From a virus, in the IMG/VR virus record IMGVR_UViG_3300030099_006710, positions 1 to 27,970 of that record: a stretch of 27,970 bases of DNA, one strand, 5' to 3'. Below, one piece after another: positions 1 to 4,404 of the stretch. Position numbers and translations under genes: made by a program. Under the pieces are notes generated by a model that was not told the DNA's origin, searched no databases, and saw only the letters and a list, made by a program, of their open reading frames with translations. Each line of letters begins with the position of its first letter. The first letter of the stretch is position 1.

Positions 1-18
1 TCCTTTAACCTCACACAT
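1..18 (-). CDS. possible 5' end of a further minus-strand gene (partial)
   Basis: On the minus strand an ATG at 18-16 opens a frame reading MCEVKG that is still open at the window edge. It overlaps the last codons of the 53-aa gene (stop at 13-11) by 8 nt, the kind of tight coupling seen throughout this cluster. Only six codons are visible, so no function can be given and the frame may be fortuitous. Confidence 0.3.
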
Positions 19-172
19 TAATACTTTTTTCTTTATTGGTTTTTCGGTTAACTGGCTTTTGTCCCAGTATTTTGGATTGTTGCTGTTTAATTTTCTCTTT
101 TTGCTCATACTCTTTTAAGTTTTTTTCTAAATTATTTTTCTCTCTTATAAAAAATTCTATTATTCTTCTCAT
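11..172 (-). CDS. small charged protein, 53 aa, unknown function
   Basis: I translated a 53-residue frame that starts at the ATG at 172-170 and ends at TGA (13-11). Its start overlaps the stop of the upstream gene in an ATGA arrangement (172-169), a strong sign of translational coupling. The product begins MRRIIEFFIREKNNLEKN and is rich in Lys, Glu, Gln and Asn, with heptad-like hydrophobic spacing in the first 30 residues, so a short helix or coiled coil is likely. There is no signal peptide or membrane segment. It is the last complete member of the operon that begins at the promoter near 1091-1122. I do not recognise a family. Confidence 0.6.
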   Translation of the reverse strand: MRRIIEFFIREKNNLEKNLKEYEQKEKIKQQQSKILGQKPVNRKTNKEKSINV

Positions 173-675
173 GTTACATTATATCTATGTCCGTTAATAA
201 TTACTTTTACTTCTGGTAAATACTTATCTACATCATATCTTTCTTTTACATATGCAATTTTATCTTCATGTTTCCACTTAGGTATAAACTCGCCACTTGA
301 CAACATATTAGACTGCTTTATGTAATAATTTTTGAGACAAAAGGCTATTAAGTACTCTAATCTATGTGATTCTTTTGGTATTAATATACGCTCAATACTA
401 TAAGTACCACGTTTTTTATCCCACTTAGTTTGATACTTACGCGTTTTGTTTAATTGCCAGTCACTACTGTAACCGCCTGTTTTAGTACGTCTTACATAGC
501 CCGTGGCATAACTTGCGACGTGTATAGCACAACCATACTGATCGCGTACTGGTAACTTAAATTCACGAGTGCCATTTGCTTTTTGACGCGCTGTTGTAAC
601 CTCATGAATATCAAGTAGTTGTAATTTATCTTCTATATTCATATTACCAACGTTTACATTTATTATATACTTCAT
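169..675 (-). CDS. hypothetical protein, 168 aa
   Basis: The product is soluble, basic and rich in Tyr and Lys, without a signal peptide or membrane segment. I do not recognise the family. The middle (about residues 40-100) has alternating polar and hydrophobic residues that suggest beta structure. The longest start overlaps the upstream 62-aa gene by 32 nt. A second Met at residue 12 (ATG at 642-640) lies just past that gene's stop and is preceded by AAT, matching the AATATG context of the neighbouring starts, so the real product may be 157 aa (169-642). Its stop overlaps the start of the 53-aa gene (ATGA). It is the third gene of the operon driven from about 1091-1122. Confidence 0.7.
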   Translation of the reverse strand: MKYIINVNVGNMNIEDKLQLLDIHEVTTARQKANGTREFKLPVRDQYGCAIHVASYATGYVRRTKTGGYSSDWQLNKTRKYQTKWDKKRGTYSIERILIPKESHRLEYLIAFCLKNYYIKQSNMLSSGEFIPKWKHEDKIAYVKERYDVDKYLPEVKVIINGHRYNVT

Positions 676-832
676 CGAATTGTTCTATCATTCCAGGTTT
701 TAGATCTTCTTTCCAATCACCTTGCATAAAACCCTTAGTTGTCTTGTACATTTCACCCATTAGTCTCATGAGTATTTTATTATCTAATACAAAGTAAATT
801 GCATTATCACTTTTATAAATTCCGTTTTTCAT
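644..832 (-). CDS. hypothetical protein, 62 aa
   Basis: A small, slightly basic soluble protein beginning MKNGIYKSDNAIYFVLD and containing two Trp. The start has the leader aaataataATG shared by several genes of this cluster and no Shine-Dalgarno sequence. It begins 1 nt after the stop of the upstream 79-aa gene and its 3' end overlaps the longest start of the next gene. I do not recognise a family. Conserved start context and tight packing support a real gene. Confidence 0.65.
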   Translation of the reverse strand: MKNGIYKSDNAIYFVLDNKILMRLMGEMYKTTKGFMQGDWKEDLKPGMIEQFDEVYNKCKRW

Positions 833-833
833 A

Positions 834-1073
834 TTATTTATTTTTTTCTTCTATTAAAAATCTGTCACCGAAAACATCTTGCCAATCCATTTCTGATATG
901 TGAGTATTTGTCCACGTAAATAAATTTCTTAGCTCTTCAACAGTCAGTTGACTAAATACATATTTTTTACTAAGTGAATCTTCTAACGACTTAGGCGCTG
1001 TTTTGTAGTTTTTTTGATGCTCTTTAATAGCTTGTTTATGCTCTGTTTTTAGTTGTAACCATAAATTTTTCAT
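834..1073 (-). CDS. hypothetical protein, 79 aa, first gene of its operon
   Basis: A soluble, mainly helical-looking protein (MKNLWLQLKTEHKQAIKEHQ...) with a Lys/Gln/Glu-rich N-terminal half and an aromatic C-terminal half containing TWTNTH and DWQDVFGD. It is the first gene downstream of a copy of the repeated minus-strand promoter element: the -10-like box starts 18 nt before the ATG, so the 5' leader would be only about 10 nt. The ATG follows ttaaataat. No family recognised. Confidence 0.7.
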   Translation of the reverse strand: MKNLWLQLKTEHKQAIKEHQKNYKTAPKSLEDSLSKKYVFSQLTVEELRNLFTWTNTHISEMDWQDVFGDRFLIEEKNK

Positions 1074-1090
1074 ATTATTTAATTTTATTA

Positions 1091-1122
1091 TATTATCTTA
1101 CTTTTATCGAATTTAATTTGTG
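1091..1122 (-). promoter_or_regulatory. repeated phage promoter element, copy A
   Basis: Read on the minus strand, CACAAA (1122-1117) is followed after 18 nt by AGATAATA (1098-1091), with ATTCGA in the spacer. It sits 18 nt upstream of the 79-aa gene. It is one of eight copies with identical spacing, all between 1.09 and 3.86 kb and all pointing left. The -10-like box resembles TATAAT. The upstream box is neither the sigma-70 -35 sequence nor the Bacteroidota TTG / TAnnTTTG pair. Confidence 0.75.
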
Positions 1123-1128
1123 TTAAGA

Positions 1129-1202
1129 ACGAGTGTGACTAGCGGTTTTACCTAAGACCAGCAAACTGTTTTATCTTATTCGGGACTGGCGTCATCACTC
1201 GT
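1129..1202 (-). repeat. long-range inverted repeat, structured intergenic region
   Basis: ACGAGTG (1129-1135) pairs perfectly with CACTCGT (1196-1202), and GAC (1137-1139) with GTC (1191-1193). Inside lie GGT/ACC (1144-1152) and CCAG/CTGG (1158-1161 with 1186-1189), so the RNA could form a branched structure on either strand. It begins 1 nt after the stop of the zinc-knuckle gene and ends 7 nt before promoter copy A. It could be a 3'-end structure, a terminator or a small RNA. No clear T-run follows. Confidence 0.5.
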
Positions 1203-1203
1203 A

Positions 1204-1413
1204 TTACCCTAACATTGTACCATAACCTCTACGTTGAGTCATCTTAGCTATTTTAGCAGCGTCAGCTCTTGACATTATCTGGATAGAGTTACCAGTCTTG
1301 TGGTTAATAAGAGGTGCACAACCATATGCTTCTGTTGTTGAGCAATTAACACAAGTGCTATAACCAAGATTGACTCTTACGCTAGGTATTATATTATTAC
1401 ATTTACACTTCAT
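1204..1413 (-). CDS. small zinc-knuckle protein, 69 aa, TraR/DksA-like pattern
   Basis: I chose the ATG at 1413-1411 because it overlaps the upstream gene's stop as TAATG. A start 9 nt earlier (1422, adding MGL) is possible. The N-terminus, MKCKCNNIIPSVRVNLGY then CVNC, places Cys at 3, 5, 21 and 24, with another at 32. This resembles the TraR/DksA C4 zinc finger (CxxC-x-x-IP-x2-R...CxxC), except that the first knuckle is CxC. The C-terminal half is basic (AAKIAKMTQRRGYGTML), suggesting nucleic-acid or RNA-polymerase contact. TraR/DksA proteins bind RNA polymerase in the secondary channel; a similar role here is only inferred. It is coupled to the 86-aa gene in a two-gene unit behind promoter copy B. 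Confidence 0.65.
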   Translation of the reverse strand: MKCKCNNIIPSVRVNLGYSTCVNCSTTEAYGCAPLINHKTGNSIQIMSRADAAKIAKMTQRRGYGTMLG

Positions 1414-1673
1414 TAGCCCCATTTTGGAAAGTAACTATCATTAACAAATACTAAACCAGCGTGGCCACTGCCAAGTTCATTACATATCATCCACTTATCA
1501 ATGCCTTGACTTGTTTTACTTTCTTTAGTAATAGGATCATTATTATTCCATTGTATGCAACCAAATTTTGCTGGTATTTTACCTATCTCGTATGCTCTGT
1601 ATTTTTCACCGTTTATTGAGTATAATAAATAGTGATCACTGTCTTGCTTTTTTAGTTTTTTTATTGTGTTCAT
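1413..1673 (-). CDS. hypothetical protein, 86 aa
   Basis: A basic N-terminus (MNTIKKLKKQDSDHYLLYSI) leads into a compact, probably beta-rich body with four aromatic residues at the C-terminal end (FVNDSYFPKWG). It has two Cys and no signal peptide. It is the first gene behind promoter copy B: the -10-like box starts 26 nt upstream of the ATG. The stop codon shares bases with the next gene's start (TAATG), so translation of the zinc-knuckle protein is probably coupled to it. No family recognised. Confidence 0.7.
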   Translation of the reverse strand: MNTIKKLKKQDSDHYLLYSINGEKYRAYEIGKIPAKFGCIQWNNNDPITKESKTSQGIDKWMICNELGSGHAGLVFVNDSYFPKWG

Positions 1674-1698
1674 GTTATAATTTTTTTAATTTCATTTA

Positions 1699-1730
1699 TA
1701 TTATCTATAGTGTATCGTATTTAATTTGTG
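1699..1730 (-). promoter_or_regulatory. repeated phage promoter element, copy B
   Basis: On the minus strand, CACAAA (1730-1725), 18-nt spacer, then AGATAATA (1706-1699). The spacer carries TAAATACGA, one base from the TAAATTCGA of other copies. It drives the 86-aa and zinc-knuckle genes and lies 6 nt after the stop of the 20-aa membrane peptide, so the previous unit ends almost on top of this promoter. Confidence 0.75.
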
Positions 1731-1735
1731 ATAAC

Positions 1736-1798
1736 TTAATCTCTTATCCATCTAATCATAGCTAAAACTATAGCCGCTAATATTACCCAGCCTAGCAT
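1736..1798 (-). CDS. 20-aa single-pass membrane peptide
   Basis: This micro-gene is shorter than usual ORF cut-offs. Its ATG (1798-1796) overlaps the stop of the signal-peptide gene as TAATG. It ends at TAA (1738-1736) just before promoter copy B. The product starts MLGWVILAAIVLAMI and ends in RWIRD: a hydrophobic stretch of about 15 residues followed by a positively charged tail, as expected of an inner-membrane peptide. Coupling to a secreted protein suggests the two act together at the envelope, for example in lysis timing or superinfection exclusion. That is inference; no family is recognised. Confidence 0.55.
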   Translation of the reverse strand: MLGWVILAAIVLAMIRWIRD

Positions 1799-2100
1799 TA
1801 GTCTATTTCATCACAGTTCATACAATTTACCTCAAAATTATTATATAATTTCTCATATAATTCATTTCTCATAATTGTTAACCAATAGTTACTTCCCCAA
1901 CCTTCAGAGTATTCACCCATACTAGTTTCACCTCTTTCTTTATCATATTCTTGCCATTCGAGAATATCTTCTAAAGTATTTATTATTTCAATTACTTCAA
2001 GTCTAGTAAATGTTACTTCATCTTGATAATTTACTGTGTCTTGAGCGTTTACAGTTAGCGCAATTAATAGTGCTGCTACACTTAGTTTTATTTTCTTCAT
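1798..2100 (-). CDS. small secreted protein with Bacteroidota-type signal peptide, 100 aa
   Basis: Residues 1-20 form a classical Sec signal peptide: MKKIK, the hydrophobic core LSVAALLIALTV, then NA|QD with predicted cleavage after Ala19. The ...NAQ ending is typical of Flavobacteriia and supports such a host. The mature part is about 80 residues, acidic, with several Trp and Tyr, and ends with a CxxC (Cys93 and Cys96) near the C-terminus that could form a disulfide or bind metal after export. No lipobox Cys is present. It is the third gene behind promoter copy C and its stop overlaps the start of the 20-aa membrane peptide. Function unknown; an envelope-directed host-takeover or exclusion factor is plausible. 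Confidence 0.75.
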   Translation of the reverse strand: MKKIKLSVAALLIALTVNAQDTVNYQDEVTFTRLEVIEIINTLEDILEWQEYDKERGETSMGEYSEGWGSNYWLTIMRNELYEKLYNNFEVNCMNCDEID

Positions 2101-2111
2101 ATTATTTAATT

Positions 2112-2408
2112 TTAATCTAGTCCGTCTCTATAATTACCTCTTTCGTCAAAGAATTTTTTACCTTTTTTAACCATTTCGTTTATAGCATTTTCTAATGGAT
2201 CTACCTCACGTTTTACTTCATTTTGCCATACTTCTTCAGCTTTTGCTTCAATTTCTGACATATTTATTGTGATATTTAAGTAGCCTAAGTGATGTTCTTG
2301 ACCGAAACCATCAGTTACTGTTACACTGTAATGAGTGTTGTCTTTGTATTTACTTATATCTATTTTTCTACTAATACCCATTTTTTCATAATCTATTAAA
2401 TTTTTCAT
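2112..2408 (-). CDS. hypothetical protein, 98 aa
   Basis: A soluble acidic protein. Residues 1-55 look beta-rich (HYSVTVTDGFGQEHHLGYLNITI), and the C-terminal 45 residues look helical and charged (SEIEAKAEEVWQNEVKREVD). The next gene begins 11 nt downstream after ttaaataat. It is the middle gene of the unit behind promoter copy C, between the 62-aa gene and the secreted protein. No family recognised. Confidence 0.7.
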   Translation of the reverse strand: MKNLIDYEKMGISRKIDISKYKDNTHYSVTVTDGFGQEHHLGYLNITINMSEIEAKAEEVWQNEVKREVDPLENAINEMVKKGKKFFDERGNYRDGLD

Positions 2409-2419
2409 ATCTTAACTAT

Positions 2420-2608
2420 TTAGTTTATGTATTCTTCTACTAGTTCGTGTTTGTAGTGACTATCATTTAATTCATTTAGCATTTCATCACTCATTTTCTC
2501 ACCATCATACTCTGCAATTGAAACATAAGCATCTTCATAGTCTGGATAGTCCCAGTGCTTTATATTACTTACTTCTATTACCTCTACTTTATTTATATCA
2601 AACTTCAT
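2420..2608 (-). CDS. small acidic protein, 62 aa
   Basis: A very acidic protein (MKFDINKVEVIEVSNIKHWD... ending EYIN), rich in Asp, Glu and Tyr. Small acidic phage proteins are often inhibitors or DNA mimics, but nothing here proves that. It is the first gene behind promoter copy C, whose -10-like box starts only 14 nt upstream, so the leader would be nearly absent. The ATG follows aaaaataat. Confidence 0.7.
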   Translation of the reverse strand: MKFDINKVEVIEVSNIKHWDYPDYEDAYVSIAEYDGEKMSDEMLNELNDSHYKHELVEEYIN

Positions 2609-2621
2609 ATTATTTTTATTA

Positions 2622-2653
2622 TATTATCTTACTTATTATTAATTTATTTTGTG
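2622..2653 (-). promoter_or_regulatory. repeated phage promoter element, copy C
   Basis: On the minus strand, TCACAAA (CACAAA 2653-2648), 18 nt, then AGATAATA (2629-2622). The region from the last spacer bases to the start of the leader (GTAAGATAATATAATAAA) is identical to copy A. The ATTCGA of the spacer is replaced by ATTAAT. It drives the acidic 62-aa, 98-aa, secreted and 20-aa genes. Confidence 0.75.
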
Positions 2654-2713
2654 ACATTTGCCTGTTACTCTCTTAACTTAACTACCTATTGTCACACTCT
2701 ACAAAAGGAAGAG

Positions 2714-2748
2714 ATGGTACTCACTACTCAACACTTCATGAGTACCAT
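2714..2748 (-). repeat. perfect 10-bp inverted repeat, 3' of the 76-aa gene
   Basis: ATGGTACTCA (2714-2723) and TGAGTACCAT (2739-2748) are perfect complements around a 15-nt loop. The repeat lies 18 nt past the stop of the minus-strand 76-aa gene and about 60 nt before promoter copy C. On the minus strand it is followed by CTCTTCCTTTTG, a weak pyrimidine tract, so it may be a terminator or a transcript-end stabiliser. Confidence 0.55.
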
Positions 2749-2766
2749 TTCAACCTATCCAACTAA

Positions 2767-2997
2767 CTAAACTAGTTCTTTACCTCTTAGTATCATTGGT
2801 ATGTTATTTGTTGCTGTATATGACTTATACTTTGCCCAGCATGGTAGAGACTCTAAAGTTTCTTTCATTATTTCCCATACTTTGTCATGATTATAAGTGA
2901 TTTCATCACCTTTTTTGTTAGTAAATACTATTACTTGGTTTTTACCAATTAGTGTCTTTCTTACTACAAATCTTTTGCTTTTGATTAAATTTTTCAT
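2767..2997 (-). CDS. hypothetical protein, 76 aa; paralogue of the gene at 3501-3725
   Basis: A small basic protein. Its central block (KRFVVRKTLIG, then TNKKGDEITYNHD, then KYKSYTATNNIP) is shared almost residue for residue with the 74-aa protein encoded 0.7 kb upstream on the same strand, so the pair arose by duplication. The N-terminal half looks like a small beta-sheet and the middle like a helix. No signal peptide or metal-binding motif is seen. It is the only gene of the unit behind promoter copy D (-10 box 44 nt upstream) and is followed by a 10-bp inverted repeat. Function unknown. Confidence 0.75.
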   Translation of the reverse strand: MKNLIKSKRFVVRKTLIGKNQVIVFTNKKGDEITYNHDKVWEIMKETLESLPCWAKYKSYTATNNIPMILRGKELV

Positions 2998-3040
2998 AAT
3001 TTTATTAGTTTTAGTTAGTTATTTATTTGTTTTACAGTTA

Positions 3041-3072
3041 TATTATCTTTTACTTGTCGAATTTACATTGTG
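3041..3072 (-). promoter_or_regulatory. repeated phage promoter element, copy D
   Basis: On the minus strand, CACAAT (3072-3067), 18 nt, AGATAATA (3048-3041), with AAATTCGA in the spacer. It differs from the consensus at one base of the upstream box. It reads into the 76-aa gene. Confidence 0.7.
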
Positions 3073-3135
3073 AAAAGTACATAGTTTGTTTACTTATTAT
3101 TTTTAGTTTACTGGTACTATTCCACCTCTCTGTGT

Positions 3136-3282
3136 TTACAATACTTCTATTGACATATTTAGTTCATCAAATAGTTTACCATATTCACTTTCATATACAT
3201 TGTCAAGTGTGTAAACTTCACCATTCACTATCATTTCATAGATGTCATTATCTTCATCTATTCTTAGTACTATTTCTTTCAT
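3136..3282 (-). CDS. very small acidic protein, 48 aa
   Basis: I translated this frame directly: ATG at 3282-3280, TAA at 3138-3136, beginning MKEIVLRIDEDNDIYEMIV and ending in ELNMSIEVL. It is strongly acidic (about 14 Asp/Glu against few Lys/Arg), with a beta-hairpin-like start (VLRIDED...YEMIVNGEVYTL). Promoter copy E lies 25 nt upstream of its ATG, which supports expression. The plus-strand frame covering the same bases is a low-complexity shadow. Function unknown. Confidence 0.65.
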   Translation of the reverse strand: MKEIVLRIDEDNDIYEMIVNGEVYTLDNVYESEYGKLFDELNMSIEVL

Positions 3283-3306
3283 AACTTTTATTTTTATATT
3301 CATATA

Positions 3307-3338
3307 TATTATCTATGAGTGATCTAATTAATATTGTG
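3307..3338 (-). promoter_or_regulatory. repeated phage promoter element, copy E
   Basis: On the minus strand, TCACAAT (CACAAT 3338-3333), 18 nt, AGATAATA (3314-3307). The spacer has TTAATTAGA instead of TAAATTCGA. The downstream bases TATATATGAATA are identical to those of copy H. It drives the 48-aa gene. Confidence 0.7.
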
Positions 3339-3391
3339 ACAAGTGCACACTTCATTATACTATATATATCTTGCATTTTGCATTACATATA

Positions 3392-3423
3392 TATTATCTT
3401 GTAGTGTTCGAATCTAGTTTGTG
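3392..3423 (-). promoter_or_regulatory. repeated phage promoter element, copy F
   Basis: On the minus strand, TCACAAA (CACAAA 3423-3418), 18 nt, AGATAATA (3399-3392), with GATTCGA in the spacer. There is no clear gene between it and copy E. Either the two act in tandem on the 48-aa gene, or F makes a short transcript or a 40-aa peptide (see rejected items). Confidence 0.7.
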
Positions 3424-3440
3424 ACAGCGGCGAGCGATTT

Positions 3441-3494
3441 TGCTATACACTTCGTGCTATACACGAGTGCCTTTCGACACTCCGTGCTTCGCAC
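3441..3494. repeat. GC-rich structured island with a 10-bp direct repeat and hairpins
   Basis: TGCTATACAC occurs twice (3441-3450 and 3455-3464). CACTTCGTG (3448-3456) can pair with CACGAGTG (3462-3469) with one bulged base and a 5-nt loop. GAGTG/CACTC (3465-3469 with 3478-3482) is a competing stem, and GTGC-TTC-GCAC (3484-3494) forms another hairpin. The island lies between the stop of the 74-aa gene (3501) and promoter copy F. It stands out as GC-rich in AT-rich DNA. It may be a terminator, a small RNA or a regulator site. Confidence 0.5.
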
Positions 3495-3500
3495 TTCGTT

Positions 3501-3725
3501 TTACCTACAGAATGTTGGTATGTTGTTAGTGTTAGTGTATGACTTGTACTTTTGGAAACAGTTCATTGATTCAAATCTATCTTTGTTCTTGTTGTACACT
3601 TCATCATGATTGTAAGTTATCTTGTCACCTTTCTTATTCTCAAATGTTATTATAGTGTTAGTACCGATTAGTGACTTTCTGATTACAAATCTTTTAGTTA
3701 CAATGTTGTTCATTTCTTTTTTCAT
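3501..3725 (-). CDS. hypothetical protein, 74 aa; paralogue of the gene at 2767-2997
   Basis: It shares with the 76-aa protein the blocks KRFV-I/V-RK-S/T-LIG, NKKGD-ITYNHD and KYKSYT-TNNIP, including the Cys before KYKSYT. It begins MKKEMNNIV; the second Met (residue 5) is an alternative start. It ends earlier than its paralogue (TFCR). It is the rightmost minus-strand gene and is preceded by two tandem promoter copies, G and H, so it is probably the most strongly expressed of this set. Function unknown. Confidence 0.75.
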   Translation of the reverse strand: MKKEMNNIVTKRFVIRKSLIGTNTIITFENKKGDKITYNHDEVYNKNKDRFESMNCFQKYKSYTNTNNIPTFCR

Positions 3726-3757
3726 AATTTAATTTAATTTAGTTAGTTAGTTATTTA

Positions 3758-3789
3758 TATTATCTATTGTTATACTTATTTAGCTTGTG
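3758..3789 (-). promoter_or_regulatory. repeated phage promoter element, copy G
   Basis: On the minus strand, TCACAAG (CACAAG 3789-3784), 18 nt, AGATAATA (3765-3758). The spacer lacks the ATTCGA core (TAAATAAGT). The -10 box starts 33 nt upstream of the 74-aa gene. Confidence 0.7.
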
Positions 3790-3827
3790 ACTATTTATTT
3801 TATATTGTTAATTTCTTTATTCATATA

Positions 3828-3859
3828 TAGTATCTGTATATACTCGAATTAAGTTTGTG
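3828..3859 (-). promoter_or_regulatory. repeated phage promoter element, copy H
   Basis: On the minus strand, TCACAAA (CACAAA 3859-3854), 18 nt, AGATACTA (3835-3828), with AATTCGA in the spacer. It lies about 70 bp upstream of copy G with no gene between, forming a tandem promoter for the leftward genes. Confidence 0.7.
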
Positions 3860-3861
3860 AC

Positions 3862-4165
3862 TGCGCCAACTACTATGCTATACATACGCGCGCGGCGCGT
3901 TGTTGCAGCTACCTAGCCTAGCTGTAGCCAGCAATACCTAAATACTTTGCAAGGCTTTATTGCTGTGGTCGATGGCAAACACGATATAAATATGGAAACG
4001 CTAAAAATGACTAGAAAGTGCAGAAACACGTATGGGGACTGGTGAAATAAAATTGACTTTCGAAAAATAAAAAAAAATAGGGGAGGAGGGTACAGCACCC
4101 TACTTCTATATTTATAACATCTATTGCATTAGTAAAAAACTATTTTTCTATGTGATAATATAAAT
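3862..4165. other. divergent intergenic interval with hairpin island
   Basis: This is the core of the only gene-free stretch longer than 300 bp (3726-4165); the rest of it holds promoter copies G and H. Three hairpins follow one another. ACGCGC/GCGCGT (3886-3900) is a perfect 6-bp stem with a 3-nt loop. GCTAC/GTAGC (3908-3928) encloses CTAGCCTAGC. CAGCAATA/TATTGCTG (3929-3936 with 3958-3965) is a perfect 8-bp stem. TGCTATACA at 3876-3884 repeats the motif at 3441. AGGGT/ACCCT (4087-4101) is a further hairpin after an A-tract. Just before the first plus-strand gene is TGATAATATAAATATG, which matches the -10 half of the promoter element but without CACAAA. Candidate roles are an origin, a control region or a small RNA. 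Confidence 0.55.
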
Positions 4166-4402
4166 ATGAAAGGCTCACCAATAAAATTAAAACAAAAACT
4201 ATCACCTAAAGCAGCTGCTGCTAAAAAGCGTAGGGACACGGCTATGGCTAAAACTCCAGCGCGTAAAGCTAAAAAAGCACAGAATCAAAGGTTGGGCCAA
4301 AGATCTGATAGCGATATACACCATAGATCTGATGGTTCTGTAGCAAGGGTGTCGATTAAAAACAACCGTGGCAATTTTGGTCGCGGTACAAAAAACGAAT
4401 AA
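4166..4402 (+). CDS. small highly basic protein, 78 aa, histone-H1-like composition
   Basis: The product begins MKGSPIKLKQKLSPKAAAAK and continues with TPARKAKKAQNQR, a run of Lys/Arg/Ala with Ser-Pro and Thr-Pro pairs like the tails of histone H1 or bacterial H1-like proteins. The second half is Gly/Asn/Arg-rich and probably disordered. It should bind nucleic acid or another acidic partner. It is the first plus-strand gene, only 2 nt before the next gene. The short MKGSP start recalls the KMKG...SP motif of two other small proteins here (4405-4713 and 7729-7995). A DNA-condensing or virion role is inferred only. Confidence 0.7.
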   Translation: MKGSPIKLKQKLSPKAAAAKKRRDTAMAKTPARKAKKAQNQRLGQRSDSDIHHRSDGSVARVSIKNNRGNFGRGTKNE

Positions 4403-4404
4403 CT

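Noticed and set aside
1129-1202. tRNA gene
   Set aside because: A 7-bp acceptor-like stem closes about 74 nt, but neither strand has a T-arm with TTC or a proper anticodon arm, and no CCA end is seen.
3027-3284. 85-aa plus-strand frame
   Set aside because: His/Leu/Tyr-rich low-complexity translation, antisense to the 48-aa gene and covering promoter copy D.
3254-3376. 40-aa minus-strand frame starting 16 nt after promoter copy F
   Set aside because: It runs through promoter copy E and overlaps the better-supported 48-aa gene by 29 nt. Composition gives no sign of a real protein, though its distance from promoter F is suitable.
3992-4045. 17-aa plus-strand mini-frame (METLKMTRK...) in the divergent interval
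   Set aside because: Its leader GATATAAATATG resembles that of the 4166 gene (GATAATATAAATATG), but the frame is too short and there is no other support. A leader peptide is possible but unproven.
3913-4098. 61-aa minus-strand frame in the divergent interval
   Set aside because: The translation is a Phe/Ser/Pro-rich low-complexity read of an A-rich plus strand, it covers the hairpin island, and there is no AAATAAT start context or promoter copy upstream.
4129-4160. ninth copy of the promoter element, on the plus strand before the 4166 gene
   Set aside because: Only the -10 half (TGATAATATA) matches. The expected CACAAA position reads TTAGTA, so it is not counted as a copy, though it may be a simple promoter.
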